Source: Salminus brasiliensis (lineage: Eukaryota > Chordata > Actinopteri > Characiformes > Bryconidae). Taken from it: a stretch of DNA of 64,000 bases. The notes under the pieces are model-generated. The model was not told where the DNA came from, did not search any database, and saw only the letters and a program-made list of their open reading frames with translations. Position numbers and translations under genes: made by a program. This document shows, one piece after another, positions 50,001-60,400 of the stretch. Each line of letters opens with the position of its first letter. The first letter of the stretch is position 1. The DNA lies in assembly GCF_030463535.1 (NCBI RefSeq), contig NC_132893.1, forward strand, positions 29,576,782 to 29,640,781, given 5' to 3'.

Positions 50001-50161
50001 CTTTTCTCATTTTTTAGACAACTCCGAGACACCACGTCACCAGGCAGGATGAAGCTGCCAGAACCTCAGCTGTTCAAAGCCCTCAGGTTTATATACCAGC
50101 CTTCACCCAGAGCCTGGACCCACCTGCCCAAGGGAAACACTGTTTAATAAACCCTGAGTGA
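40957..50161 (+). CDS. ccdc17: Coiled-coil domain-containing protein 17 (13 exons)
   Basis: Function poorly known; no enzymatic motif. Exons: 40957-41085 (donor uncertain), 42117-42242, 42377-42482, 42586-42751, 43628-43741, 43907-44064, 45490-45627, 45717-45820, 46310-46389, 47761-47976, 48347-48569, 49138-49248, 50018-50161. Phases agree throughout and give about 604 residues; human CCDC17 is about 620. The protein opens MDSFLCPTCNMTFRSSRFLA, a C2HC-type finger at the same place as in human CCDC17. Four coiled-coil exons follow, then a conserved C-terminal half (FVVFYDFLLGL, GWVKLDMFDHHNRIISGRWK, AELFLRIVNARDAELQS). The C-terminal blocks match my memory of mammalian CCDC17. A polyadenylation signal (AATAAA) lies at 50223-50228. 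The start is divergent from smad2. Confidence 0.88.
41545..41862 (-). mobile_element. Tc1-like MITE, copy A
   Basis: One end reads AGGTGTCTCAATACTTTTGT then CCATATAGTGTA. The interior has CAATCAAATCCTCACAGCAA, TGCTCCAAAATGCTGTAGAA and ACTCCAACAAAAGCAGGAGA. The same blocks occur at 49346-49625 (reverse) and 51764-52197. Located in ccdc17 intron 1. Confidence 0.7.
42117..45820 (+). CDS. ccdc17: ccdc17 coiled-coil exons
   Basis: Seven exons with heptad-rich segments: SERIRELRKIRQRERPHGR, EMKMQELAVQNKKVAQLEEM, AEI-STLRLSYLQSGGKDPQ, ELENQHLEEELMRLQLRKRR and EQEMRSMKMDIDLLKHEIEI. The segment around GGKDPQILAQLQDLLNEALR lines up with the GGRDPGVLGQIWQLQ block of human CCDC17. The donor of exon 42586-42751 (GTTTGA) is weak but is the only one that fits the phase of the next exon. 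Confidence 0.8.
43031..43440 (+). mobile_element. TGATCAGCC..GGCTGATCGG element, copy 2
   Basis: The left end CACTGATCAGCCTTCATTTT and the right end TGTTATGGCTGATCGGTGTA are inverted. The interior repeats the blocks of the 7904-8426 element in opposite orientation (GGTATGCAGTGGTCAGTACC, ACAGGACTTAAAGGATCTGC, ATTAGGCAGGTGGTGCTAAT). About 410 bp, no ORF. Within ccdc17 intron 4. Confidence 0.75.
44770..44820 (-). repeat. Terminal fragment of the GCATTTAGCAGACGCTC repeat
   Basis: AAGTCGCTCTGGATAAGAGA then ATGCTGTAAATTTAAATGTA is the reverse of the start of the repeat at 46563-46925. Confidence 0.55.
44828..45430. mobile_element. Long-TIR MITE carrying a nested MITE
   Basis: The ends are CCAGTCAAAAGTTTGGACAC and GTGTCTAAACTTTTGACTGG. 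Pairing continues through AAAGAGGACACAGGGGAGAC/CACGGGTATTCACCACAG and its complement on the right (CTGTGAATACCCGTGTGTCC and CCAGTGTCCTCTT), giving TIRs over 100 bp. A CA microsatellite (45100-45122) and a second small inverted-repeat element (about 45149-45269, ACACTGTTAAAAGT to TTTGAACAGTGTA) lie inside. The termini are of the Tc1/mariner style common in fish. Located in ccdc17 intron 6. Confidence 0.75.
46563..46925 (+). repeat. Widespread fish interspersed repeat (GCATTTAGCAGACGCTC)
   Basis: Starts TTACATTTAAAGCATTTAGC then CAGAGCGACTTACAAAAGTG, and continues through GGGGAAGTTCGTTCCACCAC and GGTGCCAGGACAGAAAAAAG. I recognise the start as one of the most frequent fish repeats. Overlapping ORFs on both strands are artefacts. 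Located in ccdc17 intron 9. Confidence 0.7.
47761..50161 (+). CDS. ccdc17: ccdc17 conserved C-terminal exons
   Basis: Four exons encode a C2-like or beta-rich conserved half: GFVVFYDFLLGLCPSYRVCR, LMVGLYAGDQCLGSPFVLPP, YDIYGQEVTNLAPRGWVKLD, ISGRWKIPVRILPAKPSMTA and ELFLRIVNARDAELQSAVPI. The final exon is a loosely conserved tail ending HCLINPE. The pattern GWVxLxxFDxxxRxxSGRW is the most diagnostic part of the family. Confidence 0.85.
48815..49065 (+). mobile_element. tRNA-derived SINE remnant
   Basis: The first 70 bp look like a decayed tRNA: TGTGGCGCTCCGTTTAAGCA in the A-box place and GGAGGTTTGAGTCCCAGAGA holding a GGTTTGAGTCC B-box. A tRNA-unrelated body follows (TGCCAGTGTAAGCTTCTGCT and GCACTGGCATCATCGTGTGA). 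Located in ccdc17 intron 11. Confidence 0.5.
49346..49625 (-). mobile_element. Tc1-like MITE, copy B
   Basis: Starts ATGGACAAAAGTATTGGGAC ACC and contains AGGATTTGATTGCATTCACA, the reverse of copy A. The far end merges into the next element at 49655. Confidence 0.7.
49655..49923 (-). mobile_element. TGATCAGCC element, truncated copy 3
   Basis: Contains CTGCCAAAACAGCTCTGACC, GGTAGATACTGACCACTGCA and GTGGCTCAGACTTTTACGCT, ending ATGTTATGGCTGATCAGTGT. Shorter than copies 1 and 2 at its left side, where it meets Tc1-like MITE copy B. Confidence 0.7.
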
Positions 50162-50222
50162 CCAGCATGATCTTTTGGTAGCAAATGAAAGGAAGCACAA
50201 CTGCCTTCCAGACATCATCTGT

Positions 50223-50228
50223 AATAAA
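50223..50228 (+). terminator. ccdc17: Probable ccdc17 polyadenylation signal
   Basis: AATAAA about 60 bp past the stop codon. Another AATAAA (50146-50151) overlaps the end of the coding sequence itself. Confidence 0.5.
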
Positions 50229-50249
50229 AGAGTGCCATTTCTTGTGTGC

Positions 50250-51060
50250 AATCGTTTTAGAAATTGTTTTTTAAAATATTTTCAAGTAATTATTTTTTGA
50301 AAATGTAATTTTTCAAAGCAATAATTATGTGTTTTGATTACTTAAAAAATAAATGCATTTGCATTTAATCAGGTTGTAGAGGTCTGGGAGAATGTAATGT
50401 TAGCAGTCTTGCCAAATAACTCTGTAACTCTACTTGTATAACGTGTTTGCTTTCCTGTGCAAGGAATCGAACCACGGTGTACCATGAAGAGGGCTGTGGG
50501 CTGCCCCCAGCTACACTTAACCCATAACTTGGAAACCCATCTAGAAATTGGAGATTTAAACAGTGCTGTGTTTCTGTGGGTTAGTGGAGATATGAAAGAA
50601 AAGGGTTTGATCAGAGTGCTCTCAGTATAAAATGCTTGATTTCTGGCTGGTTCTTCACACTGACTCTATATTGGACATTGGAGATGCACAGATTACACAT
50701 TTCTTAGACAATTCCTATTTTCTAACACATGACTAGCATTTTAGCTATTGTAGAGTAAGCACTTACATCTTTACACCTATATATTATTTAAATATATATA
50801 ATCTAAATATACTTCATTATATTTTATAAATATATATAATTACTTCAATTGCTAAAAACTTCAAAATGTTAAATATCTGCTTTTACTGGTAAATTACACA
50901 GGGTATTCAGGCATTTTATATATATATAAATAAAAAACACTAACACTAACATTTCCTGTGCTTTGGAGCCACCCTTAAAATGGCTGTATAGTACATACCC
51001 TGTGTACCCTGTGTAGTCTGCTTCTCAAGGGGTCTACTAAGATTATTGGAACACATTTAA
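50250..51060. other. Intergenic, AT-rich, nothing recognised
   Basis: Spacer between ccdc17 and the lrp13-like gene, with AT runs near 50780-50850. No feature supported. Confidence 0.5.
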
Positions 51061-51160
51061 CCACGCCCCCCTTCAATTGGACGTTCCTGGCGCCTGAACC
51101 CATAAATCAGTTTCTGATTGGTCGAGCCGTGTTTGGCCCGTGCGAGTCTTCGTGGTGGCC
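51061..51160 (+). promoter_or_regulatory. Proximal promoter of the lrp13-like gene
   Basis: Within 100 bp before the start codon lie CCACGCCCCCC (GC/KLF box, 51061-51071) and CTGATTGGTC (CCAAT box on the minus strand, about 51114-51123). No TATA box in a suitable place. Assignment is by position and motif only. Confidence 0.35.
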
Positions 51161-53603
51161 ATGGCCTTGCTCCAGCTCTGTACAGTGGCTGCAGTTTTGA
51201 GTATATTATTAGCAGCAGGTAACAGTTTTCCCTCACTATCCCAGTGTAAATGCTCAGTAAAGCTTCCAGAAATCTAGAGAACACTGTAGAAAGATAAAAC
51301 AGGACTCATATTAAGTGCTAGTCTTAATCTGTTTAGTGTTTGTAGTGCTAAGAAAAAAAAAACTGTTTCTTATGACAAGCTGTGTTACGTTTCTCAGCTC
51401 AGGGTTGGTGGGGGTTGTAGTGCTGCATCTGACCAGACAAATGGTGATCTTAAATAACCCAAGAAATGGGCTCATCCTGCTGGTCATTTACTAGCTGCAA
51501 AGGCCTTGATGTAGGGCCAAATGCTTCTGCATGATGATTATGAAGACCTTCTGGTTCTGAATGGAGAGCTGAATGGATCTGAGGGCAAGTTCATTATCTT
51601 CCAGGGTTTTCTGAGAGTTGTGGGACTGGACACTGGCAGTGTGATGATGGTCAGTGCATCCCCAGGAAATGGCGCTGTGATGGAACAGGGGACTGTCTGG
51701 ATGGCTCAGATGAAATGGATTGCTGTATGTATGGTTTTTTTTTTTCATTCTTTCACTGTATATCCAGATGCTTGTGGACACCCCTTCTATTGAAGCATTG
51801 AGCTCAGCTACTTTAAGTTGCACCTCATTGCTGACACAGATGTGCAAATGCACAAACACACACAGCTGGTCTAGTCCCTGTAGAAAAAGATTGCCATTCT
51901 GTATAAAGAGCTGTGGAGCAGTGAAACTGTGCTCTGTCCATTACTTTTGGGATGAGGTGGGGTGGTGATCATCCAACATCCTGACCTTACTAATGCTCTT
52001 ATTACTGAAGGTAATCAGATCCTCACTGCAATGCTCCAGAATCTAGTAGAAAGCCTTACCTGGACATTAGAGACAACAAAAGCAGGATAAGCACATTTTA
52101 TTTGTATTTATTTATTTAAAATACCCTTGACTTTGAAAGAAACAGTGAGTAATTTCTGTAGTAATCTGAGTAGTCTCAATACTTTTGTCAATACAGCCTT
52201 TTTAAAAATCTGAAACATTAGCAGTACCTAGCAGCATTGCAACATTAACATTTGTTTGCTTTTAACATAGTATTTAAATATAAATATAAAAATAATAATA
52301 TTTTTTGGTTTTAAGTAGTATTTTAAATAAAAATCAGTCTTTTTATTTGAATTCTTGTAAAATCAATACTTCATATATGCAAATATATGCACTGACTTTT
52401 TTACTACATTAAAATGCATAATAACTTGGTTCTTATTCTTTACGTTATAAAATTTGACCAGATAAGTTTGATGCAGAAATCTCACAGTTCTGTGTTTTAG
52501 TGTTTGTGTGTTTAAATGTTTGGCAGTCAGTAACCATGCTGAAATTCAAAATATTATTGAACATGTTTAACACCATGTTAATACACCCTCTCTATGGTTT
52601 GAGTGTCTCTTATTTTCTGTATTTTGTGGCAGTAATCAAGAGTTTTTTTTTTTTTAATCTGTGCCATATTCTCATTTAGCAGAGTAACTGTATTCTAATG
52701 TAAATATACAGTAAAGATGACAGGAAACTCCTGAGTGTGTGGCATGTGTAGTACTGCATTTAACCAGACAAATCACTTGATGATAATCTTAAATACCTAA
52801 AGGAATGTGTTTATCCTACTGATAACTGGTCAGTAAGACATTGTACATTTAGTAGCTGAAAAGGCCTTGTGGAGCTAAAATGCTTCCTTATGATTATTAT
52901 GACATGATAAAGATTTAATTAAGGCCCTTTTTCAGTTCAAATGTGGTCATTTCTGCATGGATTAAAAGTTTCTTTTTTTATGAATCATAAAATTATGTCC
53001 TATGATGAAATTTGCCCATGCATAATAAAAAAAAATCAGTTGTATAGAACCTGAAAATGCACACGAGTGTCGGTTCTAGCCGAACAGGTTTCTGTTATCC
53101 CTTATTTTATGTCTTTATATAGGAGTTCGTATCTGTTCCTACAGCTTGCCCACAGGAGGATTTTGAGTGCGCTGATACGACCATGTGCGTCACCAAGGCA
53201 GAAGTGTGTGATGGACGACCTCAGTGCACAGACGGGTCAGATGAACTGAATTGCAACCAAAGTTATGGCTGCCTTCCTGGTGACTGGGCCTGCAGGAACC
53301 GGATTTGCATCCTCCAGGAGCTGCGCTGCAACGGAGTGGACGACTGTGGAGATGGCTCTGATGAAGAGGATTGTGGTGAGCTGTTGTGGAAAATGTGGCC
53401 AATTATATATTTTTATTCATTTATTTATTTGGGTTCTTGCTTCTGAATGCGTAACACAAGAAAATGACAGTTTGCTGAACTGATCTTAGGGCCCTGTGGA
53501 GGTCTGAATGTCCGCTGCCCAAATGGAACGTGTTTGGCCTTGAGCGAGAGATGTGATGGAGTTGCCCAGTGCTCTGATGGGAGGGATGAGCCGGTTACTT
53601 GTG
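51161..53603 (+). CDS. lrp13: lrp13-like signal peptide and first LDLa cluster
   Basis: Exon 1 encodes a hydrophobic signal peptide ending near LLAA. Exons 2-4 encode four LDLa modules: [60 protein letters not shown] and [20 protein letters not shown]. Three have a calcium-box ending with SDE ([24 protein letters not shown]); the fourth is changed to DGRDEPVTC, which may weaken calcium or ligand binding. Exon 2 is recognised by its acceptor CTTCCAG, the only one that puts the cysteines in frame. Confidence 0.85.
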
Positions 53604-54390
53604 GTATGACTGGGTCCTGTGTTGAGTTAAAGCAACAATATTTTTACAGCATTTTTACATTAAAATAAAAGCTTCAAAATCCAGTTGATGCTCCACTGAG
53701 TTGGGGGTTGTGAATTACACCTTCCTTACTGTAGGGGGAGCCCAGGAGCATGAAACACTAATGCTATCATAATGCTGATTAAAAATGTGTTTATTTAAAA
53801 GCATCAACAATCAAAGCAACGTGAATCCAAATTTTTAATGGTTCCTTTCTCAGGTAAAACATGTGCGCTTAAAAATGGTGGTTGCAGTCACACATGCACT
53901 GACCAGCTTTGGGGAGCACTGTGCTCTTGTCCTAGTGGGATGAAGCTCTCTTCAAATGGGGCCAAGTGTATAGGTGGGTTCTTTTGACATGACCTACACT
54001 CCTAAAAATAAAGCTGCTGCAAATGGTTCATTGAGTGATGTTGGGGGAACCTGTGGCCTCTGGCTCCATAAATGACCACAGTTGTAAAAGAGATGAGTGT
54101 GAAGAACCTTTATGTTGGTCCAGTGTAAATTCTTCAGACCTTTTAAGTGGTTCTCCAGTACAAGCATGGTGCAATAAGTGGTTCTTCTAGGCCATTGCTC
54201 AAAGAACCCTTTGTAGAACCCAGTACTCCTCTGTGGACGTTTGTCTTGCTCTGTAGATGTTGACGAGTGTGCCCAACCTTATGGGCCCTGCATGCACACA
54301 TGCATCAACAAGAAAGGGTCTTTTCAGTGCCGATGTCACCCAGGTTTTAAACTTCAGGACAACGCGTGTCAAGCTCAAGGTACTTTATTT

Positions 54391-54424
<34 letters not shown>

Positions 54425-57400
54425 TTTTTTTTTTTACACACACATTCTGTGATTATTCACCAAACTGTCACCAGACTATCTCTGAATGTGTTCTGTGTCA
54501 ACCTTTCCATTGTTCTTTTGTAAGGAAATGTCACCAAGCTTCTCACCACCAAGAAGGGACTTATTGGATTGGTCAGTGTGAAAGCCAGAGCGTTTAAAAC
54601 CCTCTTTGCGGTTGACCGTGACCCTGTAGGCTTGGCATTTGACATGGTGCGGAACCGCTTTTATTGGGCTGATGGGAACGGGAACATCTATAAGGCTGAA
54701 GATCAGAAGAGTAAAGTACTGTATACAGGTTAGTTGGGTACAGTAGATTTTGACAGACATCCTCAAGTATCCTCAACATTTCACCGACTCAGTAACACAA
54801 AGGAAAATTAATAACAATACATACATAAATAAAATAATAATAATAATAATGAATGAATAAATGTGATACATACGGGTTAGGGGAGGAATGTGGTAGTGTG
54901 AGGGGAAAGGGTTAAATGAATAGCAGGAGAACTCTTTAAATTTAATTTAGGGGATAAGTGTCTGGTTCAGTGAGTTGTGAACAGATCAAAGTCAAAATCA
55001 TCACATAGGTGTCTAAAGCCAGGTGCATTTTGTTGTTTATTTGATTCACTCATAATTTCACTTGTCTTTACAGTTTTTTCATGTGGTTGCTTTATTTCTT
55101 TTATTCTTTTTTTGTTTTAGGACATGGTGGTATTGGAAGTCTAGCACTTGACTGGCTCCATGGACAGCTTTACTGGACCAACTTTAAGCTAAAAAGAATT
55201 TACACTGGAGCATCCGACGGTAGTGCTGTAGGCATAATCATGTCTAAAGATACAGACCCAATGGATTTGGTCCTCCTGTCAATTAAAAGGTGTGGATTGT
55301 CAAGACTGCATGCATTTAGGCTCTGCAAGTAAGTGCATCACTGACTCTTATGTTTAAAGCTGTACTAATGTAGCATCTCTTTGTTGTAGTACCATGTTTT
55401 GGATTAACAGGGGTTCAAATGATGAAACGACTATTGAGAGAGCTGGGATGGACGGCTCTATGCGAACAACTCTGGTGATTGTAACTGCTCAGTCACCGAG
55501 AAGTCTTACTTTGGATGTGGCGGTCCAACGGTTGTATTGGATAAGTGATTTTAAAATGGTAAGAGCCCCGTTCTGCCCCAATCTGTACATTTTTCTAGGA
55601 ACTCATTGTGGTACATCTGTACAGATAAGGATTGTGCTATAAGTGCTTTGAAGCAATGTTATGAAGCGATTTTTCCCTAACATGGCAGCTTCAGAATCAT
55701 GTTGACCGTAATGGAGAGCATAGCATCTCTCTGCTACTGCACTATGGGACTTTGGTGGAGCTGCATAAGGTCTCTCTGCATAATGCTGCAGAGTCCTATT
55801 TGTGTAAAATCCTCTAATTACTCCAATTCCTCAGTCCCCATTATTCTTTCTCTTCAGATGTTTGTGTACAGCTCTCCATGAGGGGGTGCTCATAGCATGT
55901 TTTGTATTTTAGGTAGTGCTGTAAAAGTGAATAACCCTCCTCAACTGTAGGGGGGGCCCAGGAGCATAAAATACTGCTTTAGTAGCAGGCTCATGATTCT
56001 CTGAAATCTGAAAAAGTAGGGCTGTAGTATCAGAAGAGCTTTTTAAATCCTTATTGTTAAAAGTCTGAATCTATGAAACACTGATTATGTTTTGAATGTT
56101 GAACATTGTAGTCAGTTGAGACTGTGAAAGTGGATGGCACGGGACGCCACACCTTTCGGGAGTTCTTTAAAGGAAGGATGGCGCAGAACCTGGCTGCATT
56201 CAATGGCTGGTTCTACTGGGCTGATGAGAAACGCCTGTGGCAAGCCCCTCAAAACCAACCTGACCAAAAGAATTTCGTTCTTAAAGCCACACTGCCAATC
56301 CTAACGGCCTATCATGAGCTCCAGCAGCCTCAAGGTAAATCAGTGTGATCAAAACTGCCTTGACTTTCTGTACTTATTTCTGTACTGTATTTATATCACA
56401 GCTTTAACCATCAGTGTGTGTAAATATTTTTCTTCAAAGCATATAAGCCTTTCATTGGACAGTGTTACTTTCTGTTTACTGTTTACAACTCTTGATTCTT
56501 ACTGTACTGTAGGTCCTTGTCCATGTAGAAAGTCAGATTGCCAGCTTTGCTTGCCTTCTCTGACCATGCCCAGTGGCTTCGTCTGCTCCTGCCCCAAGAA
56601 ACAGCTTCCTGTTGACCAAGGCTCATGTGAAAGTATGTGGCTGTTTTTGATTGTTACACTGACTGAGGTAATTTCTTCATTCTGAATTATTCCTTTCTCC
56701 AACTTGGCTAGGTTTTAGGCTTGCCTATGCAAGCTCTACAAACATGTTCACTCTGGAGTACACAGCAGAGGGTCTGGTAAAATCACTGCTCTTTTCTGCG
56801 GATGAGGACATTGAGGCTTTCGACGTAGATTGGAAAAGAGGATGGGTGATTTGGACCAACGGAACAGGCCATGTGAAGGTTGGGCTACTCACTGAAGGTC
56901 GCTCAGAATATATTCCAACTCTGAAGCCTGGTGTGTAGCACAACTACTGTTGATTATTGCTTGAAGCATTATTCTATCTGATCCATATTGATTGATGGAT
57001 GTCAAATGCTCCTTTATTGTGGTTCTTATTCCTAGCTTGCACCATCAGAGTGGACCAGAAGGCTGGAAACTTGTACTGGGTGTCTTGTGATGCACTGTCT
57101 GTTGGAGTCACCCACATTGTCCTCCCTGATCAGAGCATCTCCAAGCAGTTACACCAGGCAAGTGGAGAGATCAGTGACTTATTTGTGGACTGGCAGCGAG
57201 GTCAGATGTATTGGCTGGAGGATGGTCAGATCATCATGATGAAGTTAAGTCTGATGGGTGGGAATGCGAAGGCCATCTACAGCTTTGAGAAGAAGACTGT
57301 CAGCCAAATTGTGCTGGACAGGAAAGCAAACAGCTTCCTTTGGAACTCTGATAATGGTTTGTGTTCTCTTATTTTCTGATAATCTGTCAAATTAACTATT

Positions 57401-60400
57401 TTAGACAGTTCAAAGAAAGACTTCGAAAAGCATAATTTGCAGATTCCTGATCTGTCCCTCACTGTTGTAGAGCTGCAGGTGATGAGTCTTCTGAAGATGA
57501 GAAAATACTCTGCTGGTAAAGAGTGGACCGTTGCGGAAGAGATTATCGCCGCCTATGAGCCATACACAGTGACCATGCTCAATGATGTCATCACACTGTG
57601 GAGACGGCAAGATGGGATGCGCCTTGAATCAGTTGCTGTAGAGAGTGGAGTTGTTGGCGTGACTGTTGCTCTGAGAGAATTAAAGCAAGGTCAGTGAACG
57701 TGTCCATAAATCAAATTAACCTCCAGGGCTCAGCACAGGGTTCATGAGGCCATTACATGCATTGCAAATCCGGTTTAGTTATGAAGCACATTTTTGAGTA
57801 GAATATTCTATTGCCTTTGTTATCTAAGGGTGCTTTTGCACATGCGTAGTTTGGTCCAGACTTTTCAGTTTTGAATTAAAATTGCATATGTAAAAGGTGC
57901 CTAGACCGTGGTTCGGATCAAATTGAACCATGGTTCGATTTGCTTGCAGTATGAGTAGGGCTTGAGGATATGATGAAGTACTATGACATTATATTTAAAG
58001 ACATTTTTATGATAACACAATATTTCATGATACATGTAATCACCGAATAAATGCATCAGTATCGACAGATTCTTAAATTTGACATTTTATTCAACCAGCC
58101 TATAAATTCAGCTTTTTCCTTTCCCCTTAGAAGAATCACTTAGGAATGCATCTGCTGCTCAAGTGACCTGTAGGAGCCCTTCTGTCTTGTGTAAAGACAC
58201 CTCAGTGTGCATCTCTTTGACCCAGCTGTGTGATGGAAAGAGAGATTGTCCGGATGGATCAGATGAGTCATCCTGTGAGAACGTCTGCCCGAAACATGGT
58301 ACCTGAGGTTGCTACACTGTTTCAGATGTTTGCCAGGATGTTAAGTGGTTGCTCTGTTCTCTGGTGATTGCTAGGGTGTTGCACTAGGGTCAATTGCACT
58401 AATAATCAATGTCCGTTATAAATTTGTAACTTTTACTTTTTCCTGATCTAGGTGACTTCCTGTGTAAGGACAAGACACAGTGTATTGGAAGTTATTTGGT
58501 ATGTGATGGGTACCTTGACTGTGTTGATGGCTCTGATGAGGAGAGTTGCCCCACTGTTGCTGCATCAAAGGGCATCAAGGCATCGCCTTTGAGGTGCCGT
58601 TTGGGCTCGAAGCTCTGTAAGGATGGCAGTGAATGCATTATGCTTAGTCATGTGTGTGATGGAGAGGTGGACTGTAAGGACGGATCCGATGAAGAGGAAT
58701 GTGAACGTCAGTGCAAAGCCCGTAAGTAGTACAGCTATGTGGTTTCTAATGAAATCCAGTTCTTCGGATGTGTGACGTTTTTAATGTTTCTTCAGATCAG
58801 TTCCACTGTGCTCATGGGAGGATGTGCATAGACAAGAAGCTGGTCTGTGATGGGACTCCTCAGTGTCAGGATCGCTCTGATGAAATGGGCTGCTTTACTA
58901 CATCTGAAGGCTGTAGCCACCACTGTGATGAGAAGACCCGCTGTATTCCAGAAAGCTTCCTGTGCGATGGAGAGAGAGACTGTGCGGACGGCACTGATGA
59001 AGCAGGCTGCCGTGAGTGTTTCAATGAACATTTTTACATATGCCAGTGTGGGTTTTACTTTTTTAAATCTGGTTGTTGATCTTTATGTTTAGTCAAAATT
59101 TTGACAAATGGACCAATAGAAATTCTCCAAAATGTCTTGGAATAAAATATTTTTTACATTGACTTCCAATAAAAGTTAGCTTAAACTTTGAAATTTTTCA
59201 GCTTCTGCCACTGTAGCTCCATCAGATAAACCATCAACTGAACCAAGCTGTAAAACCCCTTCCTCCCTGTGTGCGGGTTCCTCGGTGTGTGTCAATCAGT
59301 CTCAGCTGTGTGATGGGAAGTTGGACTGTCCTGATGGGTTTGATGAGCTCCATTGTTTACATGCATGCTCAGATCCAGGTAATGTGAGGTATGAGGTCTG
59401 GCAGCTCTCTAAAATGTCCTTTTTAGTCCAGGTATGATTTGTAACTGTTGACTTTGGGTCTTCCTTGTGTAGGCCAGTTTCTGTGTAAGAACAAGAGGAA
59501 GTGTATTAAGCAGGCTTTGGTGTGTGATGGCCACTCAGACTGCCCTGATGGTTCAGATGAGTTCTCCTGCCCTGCTTGTCCTCTGCACTGTGATGATTGG
59601 ACGGTGTGTCTGACCAGTCAACAGTTCTGCGATGGCAAAGTGGACTGTAGGGATGGCTCAGATGAAAGGAACTGCTGTATGGACCTACTGACATATAAAC
59701 TTAAATTGTGCTTTAAGAGATGCTGAACAGGACTGACATTTGTGGGTTTTATATGCCACCCCCTCCCGCAGATGACCGGAAAACAGGATCTTCATCTCTG
59801 AAGTGCGCTCTGGGCTTCAAACCTTGCAAGGATGGAAGTGAGTGTATCCTCTACAGTCATGTGTGCGATGGAGAAAAGGACTGCCGGGATGGGTCAGATG
59901 AGAGTGACTGTGAGCGCAAGTGTAACAAAGGTATGACAACTGGCAGTGAAACCTCACATGGTGTGTTGGCATCTGGTTGAAATTGGGTAAAATGAAAAAA
60001 GGAATGCCTGAAATTGCAACACTGGTAATGTTGACTGTTTTTTCCTGTGTGGGTCCTAGAATGTGAAATCGTGTTTTCCTTGGCATGGTTAAATTATAAG
60101 TTTGGTACATGGACGTGACAATCCATGAACCTCAATCACTGTTATTCCTTTAGTCTGGCATAACCAAAACTGAACTGGGGGAAAAAAAAGATCCAAATCC
60201 TTGCATTTACACCCCCATAATTTACAGAAACCTCTCCAACTACTGCACATCCTAGTAAAGACTGGTGATACATGACTGAGTTCTATGGTGGTTTTGATAT
60301 TGGAGCGCAGCTAAACATGCATTAGAATGGAAAGTAAGACTCGAGAAAGACGCACCTGTGGAAACGAGTGGGGACAAAACTAAAGGCTAACTCTGCTATA

